Shown here: positions 61,261 to 64,000 of the stretch, in pieces
Numbering within the stretch: the first letter of the stretch is position 1
Layout of the letters: the number at the start of each line of letters is the position of its first letter
From: Porpolomopsis calyptriformis
Lineage: Eukaryota > Basidiomycota > Agaricomycetes > Agaricales > Hygrophoraceae
Length of the DNA: 64,000 bases
Assembly: GCA_951640195.1 (NCBI GenBank)
Contig: CATOCQ010000002.1
Span: 1-64,000, forward strand
Direction of reading: 5' to 3'
The notes under the pieces: model-generated
What the model saw: only the letters and a program-made list of their open reading frames with translations
Told to the model about the DNA's origin: nothing
The model's database searches: none
Position numbers and translations under genes: made by a program

Positions 61261-61710
61261 CTACTGGTTATCATGCTAACTGGCTGTGAGAAACATCTGG
61301 GTGCTGACCCCTCCGCGCTTACGCTGGTAATCAATCTTGCATTTATTTACGAGTCGCAAGGACAATATGACAAGGCTGAGACCCTTTACAAGCGGGCGTT
61401 AGCTGCCTCCGAGGAACACCTGGGTGCCGACCACCCATCCACGCTTGCGTTGGTGAACAACTCATAGCGACAATATGACAAGGCTAAGACCCTCCACAGG
61501 CAGGCATTAGTTGGTTCCAAGCGTTATCTGGATGCTGACCACCCAGACACACTTACATCGCTATCGCTGAACAACCTCGCATTTGTTTGCAATTCACAAG
61601 AACCACACGACAGGGCTAAGGCACTCTTCAAGTGGGCACCAGCTGGCTGCGAGGAACATCTTGGCGTCAATCACCCATCCAAGTTTATGTGGCTGGCTAT
61701 TTGCTGCTGA
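61261..61710 (+). pseudogene. TPR repeat remnant, right copy
   Basis: It carries the same in-frame stop (61,465) as the left copy. Confidence 0.75.
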
Positions 61711-61845
61711 ATTCATGAAACTCATCCGTGAGCGGTGATCCGGTAGCATGTGGGATTACTCTGTAGCTACAGCAGAAAGACAAAGGGCACACACCAAAAG
61801 GAATGTACAAAAGAAAGGGTCCGGTCGATCCTTTGTTTATACGGC

Positions 61846-62978
61846 TTAATAACTAGGCGAAAGGCCCCGTTCCTCCTCCACCCACCAGCTTTCGAGTATG
61901 GCCATCTGTCCCCAGTAGACCCATTTGGCGGTAATGCCCATTCCCTCATGCAGAGTGGCTGCTACGCACGACTCCAGGAGCATTGTGATTTCGTCGCTGG
62001 TGTCTGTTGTAGACGCACCTGTGGCACTGTCCTTCGAGAGAGTGGGGTAGAACCAGGTATCTTGCCGGTCCCTGCAGAGGTCAAGTGCCACTTTGCTGAA
62101 GGAGCCGCCAAACAATGCACTGGGAAGATCTTGTCCATCATGTCGCTGGTTGAAGTCAGAGATGTCGAGCGGAGTGATTGATTTGACCAGCATAAAGGAT
62201 CCCCCAGAGGTGGATGACGTCAAGCGTTTGTGGAATAAATGGTCCGCTTGACACAGAATGCCCCCCCCCGTCATAATCGCTCCAACCAAAGCGGGAGCTT
62301 CTACAGCAATGTTGGCAATGTAATATGCACGATTAAGGCTGGATTCGCGGGGTGTTTTATGGAGCACGCAGTGTTTTAGAAGGAACCGGAGGAACAACCA
62401 CACTAGGCGCAGGAGCACGTCGCACTCGCGTCCGCTGCCGTAGAGAACATAGTTAGTAGAAATAAGAAGTTAGTATAAACCATGCTTGCCAATTAACTCT
62501 CGCACAAGCAATCAAGAATATTTTGACGTTTGTTTCTAGATCGGCTAGAAAGGAATCGTTTTTCTATGCCATAATCTGTGACCCTTCAGCCTCAGGTAGC
62601 TGCACCGATTCCCCAATGAAATGGAGAAACTATGGCGCACATGAACAATGAAGATCAGCACAGTAAGACAAGACAAAGAGCAAAACAAACCTGATCCCAC
62701 AGAGGTGATGCATTTTTCACAGGGAGGCGGAGGCAGGTCGAATGGGCAAAGAATTGTACGCTTGCATCTGTCACCCGCAAGCGGACAGGTTTAGTGCGGC
62801 TGCTGAAGTACAGATCAACGGACAGACACTTGGAGCGAGGAATAAAGACATACATGTTAGGGCGAACTCTCATTTGATAGGCGTGAGTCTCCCAGACTTG
62901 CCACCAAAGCTGCCCAACAATATCAATATCCCCATTGTAACATCTCGTTCGTCCTGGAACATCATGTTGTGCGGACAT
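61846..62978 (-). CDS. Hypothetical protein, right copy of 12,565-13,697
   Basis: The same two exon blocks, with GQLWWQVWETHAYQ and AYYIANIAVEAPALVGA unchanged. Confidence 0.45.
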
Positions 62979-63498
62979 GTTGCAAAGTACTTTCTGGTTG
63001 AAAGAGTGTGTAAGAGGAGTTTTATAGTTGCGGGATAAAACAACTGACGGTCACCTTTGATTTTTTGTTGAGTAAGTGACGGGGAAGAGAAAGTTCTAAA
63101 TCGCAATGCTCAGACGGTAGCCTTGGTTTTATAGTCACTCGCCGTGCCAAAGCCACCATCCGAACGCTTAAATTAGTAACGATGCCACATCACATGTTGG
63201 ATCTTTCTGTGGACGTTCTGTGGACGTTGGTACATTTTCGGCTCCGAGCCTTCGCCGTATGGTATTTTCTGCATATTGGTCTGTCCTTTTCATGCCCAGG
63301 AACTGCCGCTATCTCTCTTTGAAAGTTGCAGCCTAAGTAGGTGAACATATTTTAAGGGTGGAGCAGTGCAGGTCGAAGCAGCGTTGATGATCGTTGGATT
63401 CTCTTCTTTCGATCTTGCTCTGTGACTCTGTGGCGGTGACGTCAAAGCGTGAGCAATTCAAACAGCTACAACAGTCATCTCCTTAACTAGCGACGCCC

Positions 63499-64000
63499 AT
63501 GACAAACGTCACTGACCGGGAACAAGCTCAGCTTGATAAATCTCTGCCTACCCCGTGGTACAATACAAGTGTCGAACAGCTGGAAGATGAGAAAACCGCC
63601 GCCGATCTTCTAGCCGTTGTCGTTCTTAATGCGCGCAATATCTATGCTGCGCACGATCAACCGTTGGATCAGACATACTTGGATACTTCGGCTTGCAAGA
63701 ACCTCCTTGCGGACAACCCAGAGCTTCTCATAATGCTCAAAGAAGCCCATTTAATGAAGAAATACCAGAAAATCCGTAACCACCGTATGCACCAACCCTG
63801 TTACCGCGACCTGTGTTGACTCCATATCTCTTGCAGATTTGCTCAAAAAGATGACAACCCCGACTAATGCGCAATTTCTACCCGATGATCTGCCTGAGGC
63901 ACCGTCGTCGCCCGAAAGGTCACCAATAACCAAACAGCGGATTGTTGGATTTCTGGAGGAGATTGAGTCAGAATTGCGGGAGTACCTTTTAGGGCAGCGT
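63499..64000 (+). CDS. Crinkler-like gene, right copy, cut by window end
   Basis: Only the first exon and the beginning of the second are inside the window (MTNVTDREQAQLDKS to GFLEEIESELREYL). The P-loop and nuclease parts would lie beyond 64,000 if the repeat continues. Confidence 0.7.

Larger units (their letters stand above)
49282..64000 (+). repeat. Long direct repeat, right copy (49,281-bp period)
   Basis: This is the near-identical second copy of 1-14,719. It runs to the last base of the window inside the Crinkler-like gene, so its right end is not visible. At the three positions found to differ (50,533, 51,390, 54,251) this copy carries TpG or CpA where the left copy carries CpG. Confidence 0.97.

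Noticed and set aside
1..64000. KDZ-type transposase that often accompanies fungal TET/JBP genes
   Set aside because: The hallmark blocks (for example C-x-RHE and GVGDLQKGERY-like) were not seen in any long frame.
1..64000. tRNA or rRNA genes
   Set aside because: No cloverleaf with both boxes and stems or rRNA-like sequence was recognised. A covariance-model scan would be decisive.
1..64000. CRISPR array or bacterial operon structure
   Set aside because: Spliced genes and satellite-type repeats are eukaryotic, and unit lengths of 140-221 bp do not fit CRISPR.

Overview
The window looks like nuclear DNA of a mushroom-forming basidiomycete (Agaricomycetes). The genes are broken by many short GT-AG introns of about 45-75 bases. 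Recognisable proteins belong to families typical of or expanded in that group: a TET/JBP-like dioxygenase, a fungal alpha-kinase, a Crinkler-type P-loop/nuclease protein, a sirtuin, a JmjC oxygenase, a Ulp1 protease and F-box proteins. Satellites and retrotransposon fragments lie between them. There is no sign of bacterial or phage organisation. Exon models were built by eye from frame continuity and splice consensus, so exact ends are approximate.

The largest-scale feature is periodicity. Bases 1-14,719 recur at 49,282-64,000 in the same orientation, offset by exactly 49,281 bp, with no indel seen. Only three substitutions were noticed, all CpG to TpG/CpA. Both copies run off the window, so the true structure could be a tandem array, a circle read past its start, or an assembly/haplotype artefact.

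Layout of one period: 1-828 is the 3' part of a TET/JBP-like 2OG-Fe(II) dioxygenase gene, intact at 48,289-50,109. 2.2-3.3 kb holds an alpha-kinase (-). 3.5-6.0 kb holds a dispersed element with a 17-bp hairpin and a ~219-bp satellite with a 657-bp higher-order period. 6.7-8.9 kb is a DUF6534-like membrane gene, possibly degraded. 9.2-10.6 kb holds two small unknown genes, one nuclease-like. 12.0-12.4 kb is a broken TPR remnant and 12.6-13.7 kb an unknown gene (-). 14.2-17.3 kb is a Crinkler-like P-loop plus PD-(D/E)XK gene. 18.0-19.96 kb is a 140-149 bp tandem array. 20.0-25.3 kb is a very large unknown gene (-), divergent from a zinc-binding gene and a sirtuin (+, 25.5-28.05 kb).

From 28.5 to 43.3 kb, five genes share one N-terminal exon domain that ends at the same phase-1 splice site. 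One continues into a JmjC oxygenase, one into an AT-hook protein and one into a Ulp1 protease. Between them lies an inverted pair of F-box genes. 43.7-46.8 kb encodes a low-complexity + PHD-like + possible caspase/CHAT-fold protein. A LINE-tailed retroelement precedes the TET/JBP-like gene, and the second copy of the block follows.

Taken together, the unit is unusually rich in chromatin and DNA modification enzymes: TET/JBP-like and JmjC oxygenases, a sirtuin, a SUMO-type protease, PHD/zinc fingers and an AT-hook. Several of these genes have a CACGTG E-box just upstream. Whether they act as one system or are members of mobile, recently expanded families that landed together cannot be settled from sequence alone.
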